A DNA stretch of 55,934 nt from positions 1 to 55,934 of the forward strand of contig NZ_JXIQ01000085.1 in assembly GCF_000934845.1 (NCBI RefSeq), given 5' to 3'. Position 1 is the first letter of the stretch, and each line of letters starts with the position of its first letter. Below are positions 34,590-42,749 of the stretch, in pieces. This stretch comes from Mesobacillus subterraneus. GTDB taxonomy: Bacteria > Bacillota > Bacilli > Bacillales > Cytobacillaceae. The position numbers were made by a program, and so were the translations under genes. The notes under the pieces are model-generated. The model worked only from the letters and a program-made list of their open reading frames with translations, did not search any database and was not told the origin of the DNA.

Positions 34590-35390
34590 ATGACAAAGAA
34601 AGGCCTTCCTGAGGAATATCCAATCAGCCTGATTTTGAATGGATATGAAATTGCTGTTTTTCAGCTGACAAATCTGGATCTGGAAGATTGGGTTTACGGC
34701 TACCTTTTTTCAGAAGGGTTGATCGATGGCCCAGAGGATGTTGTTAGCGTTGATATTAGGGAAAAGGCTGGCATATTGAATGTGACGTTATGCAATTCCT
34801 TCGATCCAGAACAGATGTTTTCGAAAAAGAAACACTATACAGCTGGCTGCGGCCGCGGAGTGACCTTCTTTTCAATGACGGATGTCAAAAATTTCAATAA
34901 AGTGAATTCCAATGACACCTATTCGTTGACGTATTTATTGAAAAAACGAGCGGAATTTGCGCAAAATTCCCCATTGTACCTGGAAACGGGTGGAATGCAT
35001 GGAGCCTGCCTCATTCTGGAGGATGGCAGCATCGAAGTCCGGGAAGACATCGGCAGGCATAATGCTGTTGATAAGATTATCGGACACGCAATTCGAAAGC
35101 GTTTGCAGCCAGATCGGCTCATCTTGCTTACGACCGGCAGAGTTTCTTATGAGATGCTCTCAAAAGCCGCAAAATTTGGTTTTGCCGTCATCGGTTCGCG
35201 CACAGCCGCGACTAAGCAGGCGGTTCAGCTGGCGCGATTCCTCAATATAGAAGTTGTCGGCTATCTTCGCGGCAAAATGGCGACGATTTACACATCGGCC
35301 GGGAGGATTCATGATGATTTAACTCCCCGCGCCGCTGCGGAAGACCTGCTTGAAAGGGGGGAAGCCCAGGCCCAGCAACTATTAAATTAA
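34590..35390 (+). CDS. fdhD: Formate dehydrogenase accessory sulfurtransferase FdhD
   Basis: The 266-residue protein transfers sulfur from a cysteine desulfurase to the molybdenum cofactor before its insertion into formate dehydrogenase. Family features are FSEGLIDGPEDV, the cysteine loop TAGCGRGVTFF, GGMHGACLI, EDIGRHNAVDKIIG and TTGRVSYEM. Only one cysteine is present in the loop, as in many Gram-positive forms. ATG 34590 is chosen with AAGGGGTG upstream; GTG 34581 overlaps that site. It opens the fdh-moco cluster. Confidence 0.94.
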   Translation: MTKKGLPEEYPISLILNGYEIAVFQLTNLDLEDWVYGYLFSEGLIDGPEDVVSVDIREKAGILNVTLCNSFDPEQMFSKKKHYTAGCGRGVTFFSMTDVKNFNKVNSNDTYSLTYLLKKRAEFAQNSPLYLETGGMHGACLILEDGSIEVREDIGRHNAVDKIIGHAIRKRLQPDRLILLTTGRVSYEMLSKAAKFGFAVIGSRTAATKQAVQLARFLNIEVVGYLRGKMATIYTSAGRIHDDLTPRAAAEDLLERGEAQAQQLLN

Positions 35391-35446
35391 CACTAATTTG
35401 GGGATTAAGGATGTTCAAGCAACTATTGGGAAGGAGAGAGAGAGAG

Positions 35447-38428
35447 ATGGTTGAAATCAACCTGAATCGCAGGCAGTTTCTTAAGCTGTCAGGTGCCACT
35501 GCGGCAACCCTGGCAATTGTCGAGCTCGGATTCAATGAAAAAGAAGTCCATGCGAAAACAAAAGAACTCAAGATTGCCAAAGCTACTGTAACACCAACCA
35601 TTTGTCCATACTGCGCTGTGGGCTGCGGGATTTTAGTCCATACGAAAAACAATGATGTGGTATATACGGAAGGGGATCCGGATCATCCCATCAATGAAGG
35701 AAGCCTGTGCAGCAAAGGGACAACGATCAGACAATTATTCACCTCAGAAAAGCGCGTCCTGAAGCCGCGTTACCGCGCTCCAGGCAGCGATAAGTGGGAA
35801 GAAAAAGATTGGGGATGGATGCTAGATACTATCGCCAAACGAGTGAAAGAAACACGGGACAAAACATTCGTTGAAAAATCAAACGGAATTTTTGTCAATA
35901 AAACAGAAGCGATTGCCAGTCTTGGCGGCGCAGCTCTGGATAACGAAGAAACGTATTTGCTTGCGAAAATGATGAGAGGGCTTGGTGTCACCTATTTAGA
36001 GCACCAGGCACGAATATGACACAGTTCAACGGTTGCCGGTCTGGCACCATCATTTGGTCGTGGAGCAATGACAAATCACTGGACTGATCTGCAGCATACC
36101 GATTGTGCGCTGATCATTGGTGCGAACCCTGCTGAAAACCATCCAATCAGCTTCAGATGGCTTTTAAAAGCAAGGGAAAACGGAGGGAAAATACTGTCAG
36201 TCGACCCGCGTTTCACAAGAACGTCATCTCAGGCTGATATTTATGCACCGCTTCGTTCTGGAACGGATATTCCTTTTATCGGCGGATTGATCAATTATGC
36301 GATTGAACACGATCTTGTTCACAAAGAGTATGTTGCTAAATATACAAATGCTTCCTTTATCGTCAAAGAAGGCTTCACATTCAAGGACGGCTTGTTCAGC
36401 GGATATGATCCAAAAACCCGTTCCTATGACATGGCGAGCTGGTCTTTTGAAACACAAGAAGATGGAACTCCGGTCAAGGATGAAACACTGCAGCATCCTC
36501 GCAGCGTGTTTCAGTTGCTGAAAAAGCATTATTCCCGTTATGATGTCGACTCTGTGTCAACAGTGACAGGAACACCGAAGGAAGAATACCTCAAGGTGGC
36601 AGAGGCTTACTGTGCAACAGGAAAGCCTGGAAAATCCGGTACGATCCTTTATGCGATGGGTACAACCCAGCATACGGTCGGCACCCAAAACGTTCGCTCT
36701 TATGCAATGCTGCAGCTGCTTCTTGGCAATATCGGTATGCCTGGCGGCGGAGTGAATGCACTTCGCGGCGAATCAAACGTACAGGGCTCCACCGACTTCG
36801 GTCTGTTGTTCGGGGACCTTCCAGGATATCTGGGAGCGCCGAAAGAGCAGCCAGTACACGCAACCCTTAAAGCTTATCTCGAAAAAGAAACACCTGCTGC
36901 TGGTTATTGGAGCAATAAGCCGAAATTTGTCGTCAGCCTTCTCAAGGCATGGTATGGCCCGAACGCGACGAAAGACAATGAATTCTGCTATCAGTATCTT
37001 CCAAAAGGAAACAAGAATTACTCTCATATCGCCCTGTTCAATGCCATGTATAAAGGCGAGTTGACTGGTGCATTCCTGTTTGGAACCAATCCTGTCGTCG
37101 GCGGTCCGAACGCTGGCAAGGAAAAAGAAGCACTCAGCAAGCTCGACTGGCTCGTTGCAATGGACCTTTGGGAGACAGAAACATCCGCATTCTGGCAAAA
37201 AGAAGCTGGCAGTGATCCTTCAAAAATCAACACAGAAGTGTTCCTGCTTCCGGCCGCGTCCTCCTATGAAAAAGAAGGAACGGTATCAAACAGCGGACGC
37301 TGGATGCAGTACCGCTGGAAGGCGATCGAACCTAAAGGCGAATCAAAGGCAGATATGGAAATCATCCATATGCTGATGCAAAGAATCAAAGGCCTGTATA
37401 AAAATGAAAGCTCGCCTGCTGCAAAATCGATTAATGCACTGTACTGGAATTACGGGGAACATGATCACCCAGAATTTGATCTTGTCGCCCGTGAAATCAA
37501 CGGCTATTACACGAAGACAGGCAAGCAGGTCGAGAACTTCGGCATGCTCGCAGATGACGGCTCGACATGTTCGGGAAACTGGATTTATTCAGGCTTTTAT
37601 CCGGAAGAAGGCAATCTGTCCAAGCGCCGTGACAACAAGGATAATGGCATGGGCAACTTCCTGAACTGGTCTTATGCATGGCCGATGAACCGCCGGATTC
37701 TATACAACCGAGCATCGGCAGATCCAGCTGGAAAGCCTTGGAATAAGGATAAGGCAGTCATCTGGTGGGATGCTGCTGCGAAAAAATGGACGGGACATGA
37801 TATTCCAGACTTTAAAGCGGTTGTCGCCCCAACTGATAAGGGGGGTATGAACCCATTCATCATGCTAAAGGATGGCGTCGGCGGCATGTATGCTCCAACG
37901 CTCAACGACGGACCATTCCCAGAGCATTACGAACCGTTTGAAAGTCCGGTGCCAAATGCTTTCTCTAGCCAGGAATACAATCCGACCATCAAAGTCTGGG
38001 GTGGCGACTTCAACTTAAAAGGCACGAAGAAGCAGTATCCGATCGTGGCGACAACGTACCGTGTAAGTGAACACTGGCAATCCGGTTCGATGACGCGTAA
38101 CCAGGAGTGGCTGTCAGAGCTTGCCGGACATATGTACATCGAAATGAGTGAAGAACTTGCGAAGGAAAAAGGCATCAAGAATAAGGATCAAGTCATCGTG
38201 ACATCCGCACGCGGCGAGGTTAAAGCCTATGCGATGGTAACGAAACGCTTCAAGCCGCACATGATTAATGGCAAGAAGGTGCACCAGATCGGCATGCCTT
38301 GGCACTTCGGTTTTAAAGGATATGCAACAGGGGATACAGCAAACCGCTTAACACCTCATATCGGGGACGCTAATACCATGATTCCTGAATATAAGGCATT
38401 CCTCTGCGACGTAAGGAGGGCTGACTAA
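35447..38428 (+). CDS. fdhA: Formate dehydrogenase alpha subunit, selenocysteine-containing (UGA at 36017)
   Basis: One 993-residue selenoprotein is read through an in-frame TGA at 36017-36019. The N-terminus has a Tat signal, NRRQFLKLSG. C53-x2-C56-x3-C60-x27-C88 binds a [4Fe-4S] cluster. The sequence on both sides, LEHQARI-U-HSSTVAGLAPSFGRGAMTNHW, matches E. coli FdnG around U196, so residue 191 is Sec, the molybdenum ligand. The remainder has the molybdopterin domains (GANPAENHP, GMPGGGVNALRGESNVQG, molybdopterin-binding C-terminus). It oxidises formate outside the membrane. ATG 35447 follows AAGGAG; ATG 35411 is an alternative. Read without Sec it would look like two broken genes. Confidence 0.93.
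36017..36048 (+). promoter_or_regulatory. Bacterial SECIS element of fdhA
   Basis: Counting the U of UGA as 1, G15-G16 and C31-C32 pair, U17 is bulged, UGCC (18-21) pairs with GGCA (27-30), and GGUCU (22-26) is the apical loop. E. coli fdhF has the same bulged U17 and loop G23/U24, the bases contacted by SelB, and the same GGUUGC...GGUCUG...CACC spacing. The hairpin lies within the coding sequence, as in all bacterial selenoprotein mRNAs. Confidence 0.88.
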
Positions 38429-39261
38429 TGGCAACGGCTGAATATGTAAAATTTGTCGATGTGACCAAATGTGACGGCTGTCGCGCCTGTATGGTCGCCT
38501 GCAAAAACTGGAATGACCTTCCGGCTGAGCCGGAAGCGTTCCAGGGCAGCGTCCAATCACATGCGAATGTGACAGCGAACACTTGGAATGTGCTGTCATT
38601 CATTGAACACGAGAACGGACAAGGCAATCTTGAATACCTTTTCCGCCACTCCTCCTGTTTCCATTGTACGGATGCCGCCTGCGTCAAGGTGTGTCCAGAG
38701 GATGCGATGCACTACACAGAATTTGGCACTGTCGATGTGGACAGCGATAAATGCGTCGGCTGTGGTTACTGTGTGCAGAACTGCCCATTTGATGTGGTTC
38801 AGCTGGCAACCTACAAAGATACAAACGGCAAAGAGTACAAAAAAGCACAGAAATGCACGATGTGCGTTGACCGTCTGGAAGAAGGGATGCAGCCTGCTTG
38901 TGTCACTACTTGTCATACAGACGCCATGGAGTTTGGAACAAAAGAAGAAATGCTCAAGAAAGCCGAAAAGCGCCTGAGCGAAATTAAAGAGAGATTTCCT
39001 AACGCAATGATTTACAACCCAGAAGGAGTCGGCGGTACTCATACGATTTACGTCCTTGCCGAAAAACCTTCTGTATACGGCTTGCCTGAGCAGCCGAAAG
39101 TTCCGACATCAGCGATCGTCTGGAAGGATTATGCTCAGCCAATCGGCAAAATGATGCTTGGAGCAACAAGCATGGCGCTTGTTGGTGCATTCGTCAGCAA
39201 CAAGCTGTTCAATAAAGAGGGCAAAGACCATGAAGAGGATGGAGGTGGCGGCCATGAGTAA
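38428..39261 (+). CDS. fdhB: Formate dehydrogenase beta (Fe-S) subunit
   Basis: A 277-residue electron-transfer subunit of the FdnH/FdoH type with four ferredoxin-like cysteine clusters: CDGCRACMVAC, CFHCTDAACVKVC, CVGCGYCVQNC, and CTMCVDRLEEG with a later CVTTC. They should carry four [4Fe-4S] clusters that pass electrons from the Sec subunit to the cytochrome. One membrane helix (about 235-255) anchors it. ATG overlaps the fdhA stop by one base, with GTAAGGAGGG upstream, so translation is coupled. Confidence 0.94.
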   Translation: MATAEYVKFVDVTKCDGCRACMVACKNWNDLPAEPEAFQGSVQSHANVTANTWNVLSFIEHENGQGNLEYLFRHSSCFHCTDAACVKVCPEDAMHYTEFGTVDVDSDKCVGCGYCVQNCPFDVVQLATYKDTNGKEYKKAQKCTMCVDRLEEGMQPACVTTCHTDAMEFGTKEEMLKKAEKRLSEIKERFPNAMIYNPEGVGGTHTIYVLAEKPSVYGLPEQPKVPTSAIVWKDYAQPIGKMMLGATSMALVGAFVSNKLFNKEGKDHEEDGGGGHE

Positions 39262-39961
39262 AACCCAGTATTCAGGTGTAAAAGTCAAACGCTTTTCGAA
39301 AGGCTTTGTTGTTGCGCATGCAGTGAACGCCATTTCCTTCTTCGCCCTTTATATCACGGCCTTGCCGATGTATACGGAATGGTTTGACTGGCTCTACCCT
39401 GTGCTTGGCGGTCCAGAAGGCGCCAGAAGGCTTCACAGGATTTTCGCTGTCGCGTTTATAACGCCGACTTTTATCTGGCTGATCTTGGAACCGAAAGGCC
39501 TGCTTCGCTGGGGCAAGGAACTTGTTACCTGGAAAAAGCGGGATTTACAGTTTTTCACCGAGTTCGTCAAAGAACTGTTCGGCTTTAATTTCAAACATGT
39601 GAAGCAGACTTTCTTCAATGCTGGGGAAAAAATCAACTCCATCATCCAGATTTTTACGGCGATACTGATCATCGGCTCTGGATTTCCGATGTGGTTCCCG
39701 GACTTGTTCCCGGCAGCAATCGTTCAATGGGCATATGTGGCTCATAATGTTGGCTTCGGTTTGGCGATTGCAGTCGTAGTCGGTCATATCTACCTGAGCG
39801 TCATTCACAAAAACTCTCGTCCAGGATACACTGGTGTCCTTACAGGCGAGGTTCCGGCAGAATGGGCAAAAGAACACTATACAGAATGGTATGAAGAAGA
39901 AGTCAAGAAAGGCAACTTTCCCGATCTTGACAAAGGAAAAAACAAGAAAAAAGGCGCTTAA
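39254..39961 (+). CDS. fdhC: Formate dehydrogenase cytochrome b subunit
   Basis: The 235-residue integral membrane subunit has four hydrophobic helices (about 18-38, 63-80, 130-150, 160-185). Histidines in VVAHAVNAISF, RRLHRIF, VAHNVGF and VVGHIYLSVIH are placed to ligate two b hemes. It receives electrons from FdhB and reduces menaquinone. ATG 39254, behind GGAGGTGG, overlaps fdhB by eight bases. An ATG upstream at 39158 lies inside fdhB and lacks a site. Confidence 0.92.
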   Translation: MSKTQYSGVKVKRFSKGFVVAHAVNAISFFALYITALPMYTEWFDWLYPVLGGPEGARRLHRIFAVAFITPTFIWLILEPKGLLRWGKELVTWKKRDLQFFTEFVKELFGFNFKHVKQTFFNAGEKINSIIQIFTAILIIGSGFPMWFPDLFPAAIVQWAYVAHNVGFGLAIAVVVGHIYLSVIHKNSRPGYTGVLTGEVPAEWAKEHYTEWYEEEVKKGNFPDLDKGKNKKKGA

Positions 39962-39973
39962 AACCTTTGACAG

Positions 39974-40020
39974 AGGGAATGGGTCCATCAAATGGGTCCA
40001 TTCCCTAAAAATTTTTTTAC
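39974..40020 (+). terminator. Hairpin between fdhC and fdhE
   Basis: AGGGAATGG (39974-39982) pairs perfectly with CCATTCCCT (39998-40006) and is followed by AAAAATTTTTTT. It can act as a partial terminator so that structural subunits outnumber the maturation proteins. Confidence 0.65.
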
Positions 40021-40048
40021 TAAAATCTAATGAAAAGAGGCTACTGCC

Positions 40049-40858
40049 ATGAAAAAGTCCGTTGTCTCAAAAGAGTACCAGAAGCTGCAGAAGGAAATTA
40101 TTTCCTTGCAGGAACAATGGAAAACGTCCCTTGACCCTGACCGAATTCTTCCAAGGATAGATAAAGCAGCCATGGAATCAGGGGTGCCAGTCGTTGCATG
40201 GACGGCGATTGACTTTGACATACCACTATTCTTACAGTGGATAGAGGATATAGGCAAGTTATTAGCGAATTATCAACCAGAGCTAGAAAAAACAATCGAA
40301 ACAATCAAGGGGCTTTTAGATGAAGAGACAGCAAAACGCTGGATTGATGAAGCCTTTGCTTTTAACCATATTTATTTCGCCAGCTTTGCAGAGGAGCAAG
40401 AAATCGATGGATGGATTCCGCAATTTATCGCGGAAACGGTACTACGGCCTTATTTGCAGCTGACCGCGGAAAAAGTCCAGGGGGAAATTCAGTACGCCGT
40501 TCATGGCGCCGGATGCCCTGTCTGCGGAGAACCGGTCCGGCTTGCACAGCTGGAAGACGGTGGAAAAAAGGTATTGCACTGTCCGCGCTGCCTAGCCCAC
40601 TGGCATGATAAACGGATTACATGCTCCCATTGTGGCAATGAGGACCATGAAACAGTCCATTTCTTGACGATCGAAGGAGAGTCCGCCGCGCAAATCCAGG
40701 TTTGTGAAGAATGCAAAGGCTATACGAAAATAATTGATACAAGACAATATATTGTAAAGCCGACACCGGCAATGCTAGACTTGAATACAATCCACCTCGA
40801 TTTTGTAGCACAGGAAAATGGCTACAAATCCGCTGGGGAAACCAAACAGACAAATTAA
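40049..40858 (+). CDS. fdhE: Formate dehydrogenase maturation protein FdhE
   Basis: A 269-residue cytoplasmic accessory protein needed for respiratory formate dehydrogenases. The N-terminal half is helical. The C-terminal half holds four CxxC pairs (CPVC, CPRC, CSHC, CEEC at about 155-225) that bind metal in two rubredoxin-like domains, as in E. coli FdhE. Its presence fits the FdnGHI-type selenoenzyme rather than the soluble cysteine enzymes of B. subtilis. AGAGG precedes ATG 40049. Confidence 0.92.
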   Translation: MKKSVVSKEYQKLQKEIISLQEQWKTSLDPDRILPRIDKAAMESGVPVVAWTAIDFDIPLFLQWIEDIGKLLANYQPELEKTIETIKGLLDEETAKRWIDEAFAFNHIYFASFAEEQEIDGWIPQFIAETVLRPYLQLTAEKVQGEIQYAVHGAGCPVCGEPVRLAQLEDGGKKVLHCPRCLAHWHDKRITCSHCGNEDHETVHFLTIEGESAAQIQVCEECKGYTKIIDTRQYIVKPTPAMLDLNTIHLDFVAQENGYKSAGETKQTN

Positions 40859-40873
40859 AAGAGGTGCTGTCGG

Positions 40874-41473
40874 ATGAAAGCCGGAGCGATTATTTTGGCA
40901 GGCGGCAAATCTAGCAGGATGGGAACGAACAAGGCTCTCCTGAAATTTCATGAAAAATCGAATATTGAGAGAATGAAGGATGAGTTACAACAAGTATTTG
41001 ATGATATAATTCTAGTAACGAATGATCCTGAAAGCTATCAGTTTTTACAATTGAAAAGTGTAACAGACCAGTATCCGGGTTCCGGGCCGCTTGCGGGCAT
41101 CCATGCAGGGCTGGAAGCATCAGATTACGAAGAGAATTTCATCGTAGCCTGTGATATGCCGTTTGTATCTGCAGAGCTTGCCGGAAATCTTGTAAAAGCG
41201 CTCAAGCACCACGATGCCGTTGTGCCCGTCAGTGATGGCAGGGAGCATCCGCTTTTTGCGGCGTACCAAAAACGGGTTGCCCGCGATGCGGTGAAATGCA
41301 TCGAGGACGGCAACTTAAGGATCAGGCATATGCTTGCAAAACTGGATGTTCGCTACCTCGAGGACTCAGACTTGCAGCTGTATGGCGGCAGCAATCTGGA
41401 ACGCATTTTTTTTAATATGAACCATCCCGATGAATATGAAGCTGCGAAGAAATGGATGGAATCCGGGGAATAG
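40874..41473 (+). CDS. mobA: Molybdenum cofactor guanylyltransferase
   Basis: The 199-residue nucleotidyltransferase carries ILAGGKSSRMGTNKALLKF, which binds GTP, and VACDMPFV, which holds the metal-binding Asp. It attaches GMP to molybdopterin to form the bis-guanine-dinucleotide cofactor used by formate dehydrogenase. AGAGGTG precedes the ATG. It lies 15 bases after fdhE, so the cofactor genes belong to the same operon. Confidence 0.92.
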   Translation: MKAGAIILAGGKSSRMGTNKALLKFHEKSNIERMKDELQQVFDDIILVTNDPESYQFLQLKSVTDQYPGSGPLAGIHAGLEASDYEENFIVACDMPFVSAELAGNLVKALKHHDAVVPVSDGREHPLFAAYQKRVARDAVKCIEDGNLRIRHMLAKLDVRYLEDSDLQLYGGSNLERIFFNMNHPDEYEAAKKWMESGE

Positions 41474-41503
41474 TTTCAGGTGCCAGAAAGGAAGATAGCC
41501 AGC

Positions 41504-42736
41504 ATGCAATTTTTCAAAGTGAAAACGGTTGAAGAGACATTTGCGTTAATCGATGAAAAAATTAGCAAAATCAAAGAAACCGAAGTTCGTGCGCTTGATG
41601 AATCCCTTCATTCTATCCTGGCCGAGGACATCAAGGCCGATGAGAATGTACCGGGCTTTGACCGCTCTACCGTCGATGGGTATGCGGTCATCGCCAGAGA
41701 CACCTATGGTTCATCAGAATCGATGCCTGGATTTCTGAATGTTACCGGAGAGATTCATATGGGCGAAGTGGCGGTCAAACCAGTGGGCAGGGGAGAAGCC
41801 ATTAATGTACCGACGGGCGGAATGCTTCCACCGGGCAGCGACAGCGTGCTAATGATCGAGCATTGCGAGGAAATCGGCGGGCTATTGAATACGTACAAGC
41901 AGATCGCTCCTGGCGAAAACGTTATCCGTTCAGGCGAGGATATTCGCATCGGCGAGGTGCTGTTAACCGCAGGGACGAAATTGCGGCCGCAGGAGCTGGG
42001 AGCCTTGGCGGCACTTGGTATTTCCGAGGTGAAGGTCTATCGCAAATTGAAAGCTGCTTACCTATCTTCAGGCGACGAAATCGTTCCTTTTGAAACCAAA
42101 ACACTTGAAACTGGGCAAATCCGTGACATTAACTACCTGACTGTCAAAGGCTTGGCCAATGAATGGGACATCGAGCTGATGTATGGCGGCATCACCGGCG
42201 ATGATTATCAGGAGTTTGCTAGCAAGGCACGTGAACTATATCAACAGGTGGACTGCCTTATTTTATCAGGGGGAAGTTCCGTTGGCACGAAGGACTACAC
42301 AACGGAGGTCATCCAGTCCCTTGGAGCTCCAGGCGTGTTTGTCCATGGAATCTCAATCAAGCCAGGCAAGCCGACGATTTTGGCGGTAGCAGATGGAAAG
42401 CCGGTGATTGGATTGCCGGGGCATCCGGCATCGGCAATGATCATCTTCAAGTTGTTTGGCGAACAGATCTTCCGCAGGCTAAAAGGGGAAAAAAAGGAAC
42501 AGAAGCCCGAGCGGATTTTCGCTCGGATTGTTAAAAACATCGCATCCTCAGCAGGAAGATCCGATTATATCCGGGTCAGGCTGGAAAAAAAGGATGGGGA
42601 ATGGTGGGCCGAGCCAATCATCGGCAAATCAGGGCTAATCACAACTTTGGTAAAAAGCGATGGAATCGTTGAGATTATTTCCGAAAAAGAGGGAATTTCT
42701 CAAGGCGATTACGTTCCAGTCATTTTGACGAGATAG
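41504..42736 (+). CDS. moeA: Molybdopterin molybdotransferase MoeA
   Basis: The 410-residue enzyme inserts molybdate into adenylated molybdopterin. Signature segments are FDRSTVDGYAV, NVPTGGMLPPGSDSVLMIEH, ILSGGSSVGTKDYT, GISIKPGKPTILA and GLPGHPASAMI. The MoeA domain order (N-terminal, MoCF-like and C-terminal barrel) appears complete. ATG 41504 is preferred because AAAGGAAG precedes it; GTG 41480 is an in-frame alternative. It is followed by a second moeA-like gene. Confidence 0.93.
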   Translation: MQFFKVKTVEETFALIDEKISKIKETEVRALDESLHSILAEDIKADENVPGFDRSTVDGYAVIARDTYGSSESMPGFLNVTGEIHMGEVAVKPVGRGEAINVPTGGMLPPGSDSVLMIEHCEEIGGLLNTYKQIAPGENVIRSGEDIRIGEVLLTAGTKLRPQELGALAALGISEVKVYRKLKAAYLSSGDEIVPFETKTLETGQIRDINYLTVKGLANEWDIELMYGGITGDDYQEFASKARELYQQVDCLILSGGSSVGTKDYTTEVIQSLGAPGVFVHGISIKPGKPTILAVADGKPVIGLPGHPASAMIIFKLFGEQIFRRLKGEKKEQKPERIFARIVKNIASSAGRSDYIRVRLEKKDGEWWAEPIIGKSGLITTLVKSDGIVEIISEKEGISQGDYVPVILTR

Positions 42737-42749
42737 GGGGAGCCGCATC

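Noticed and set aside
36017-36067. Stop codon splitting the formate dehydrogenase gene, read as a nonsense mutation or two genes
   Set aside because: The frame continues without shift, conserved FdnG residues lie on both sides, and a SECIS hairpin follows, so selenocysteine explains it better.
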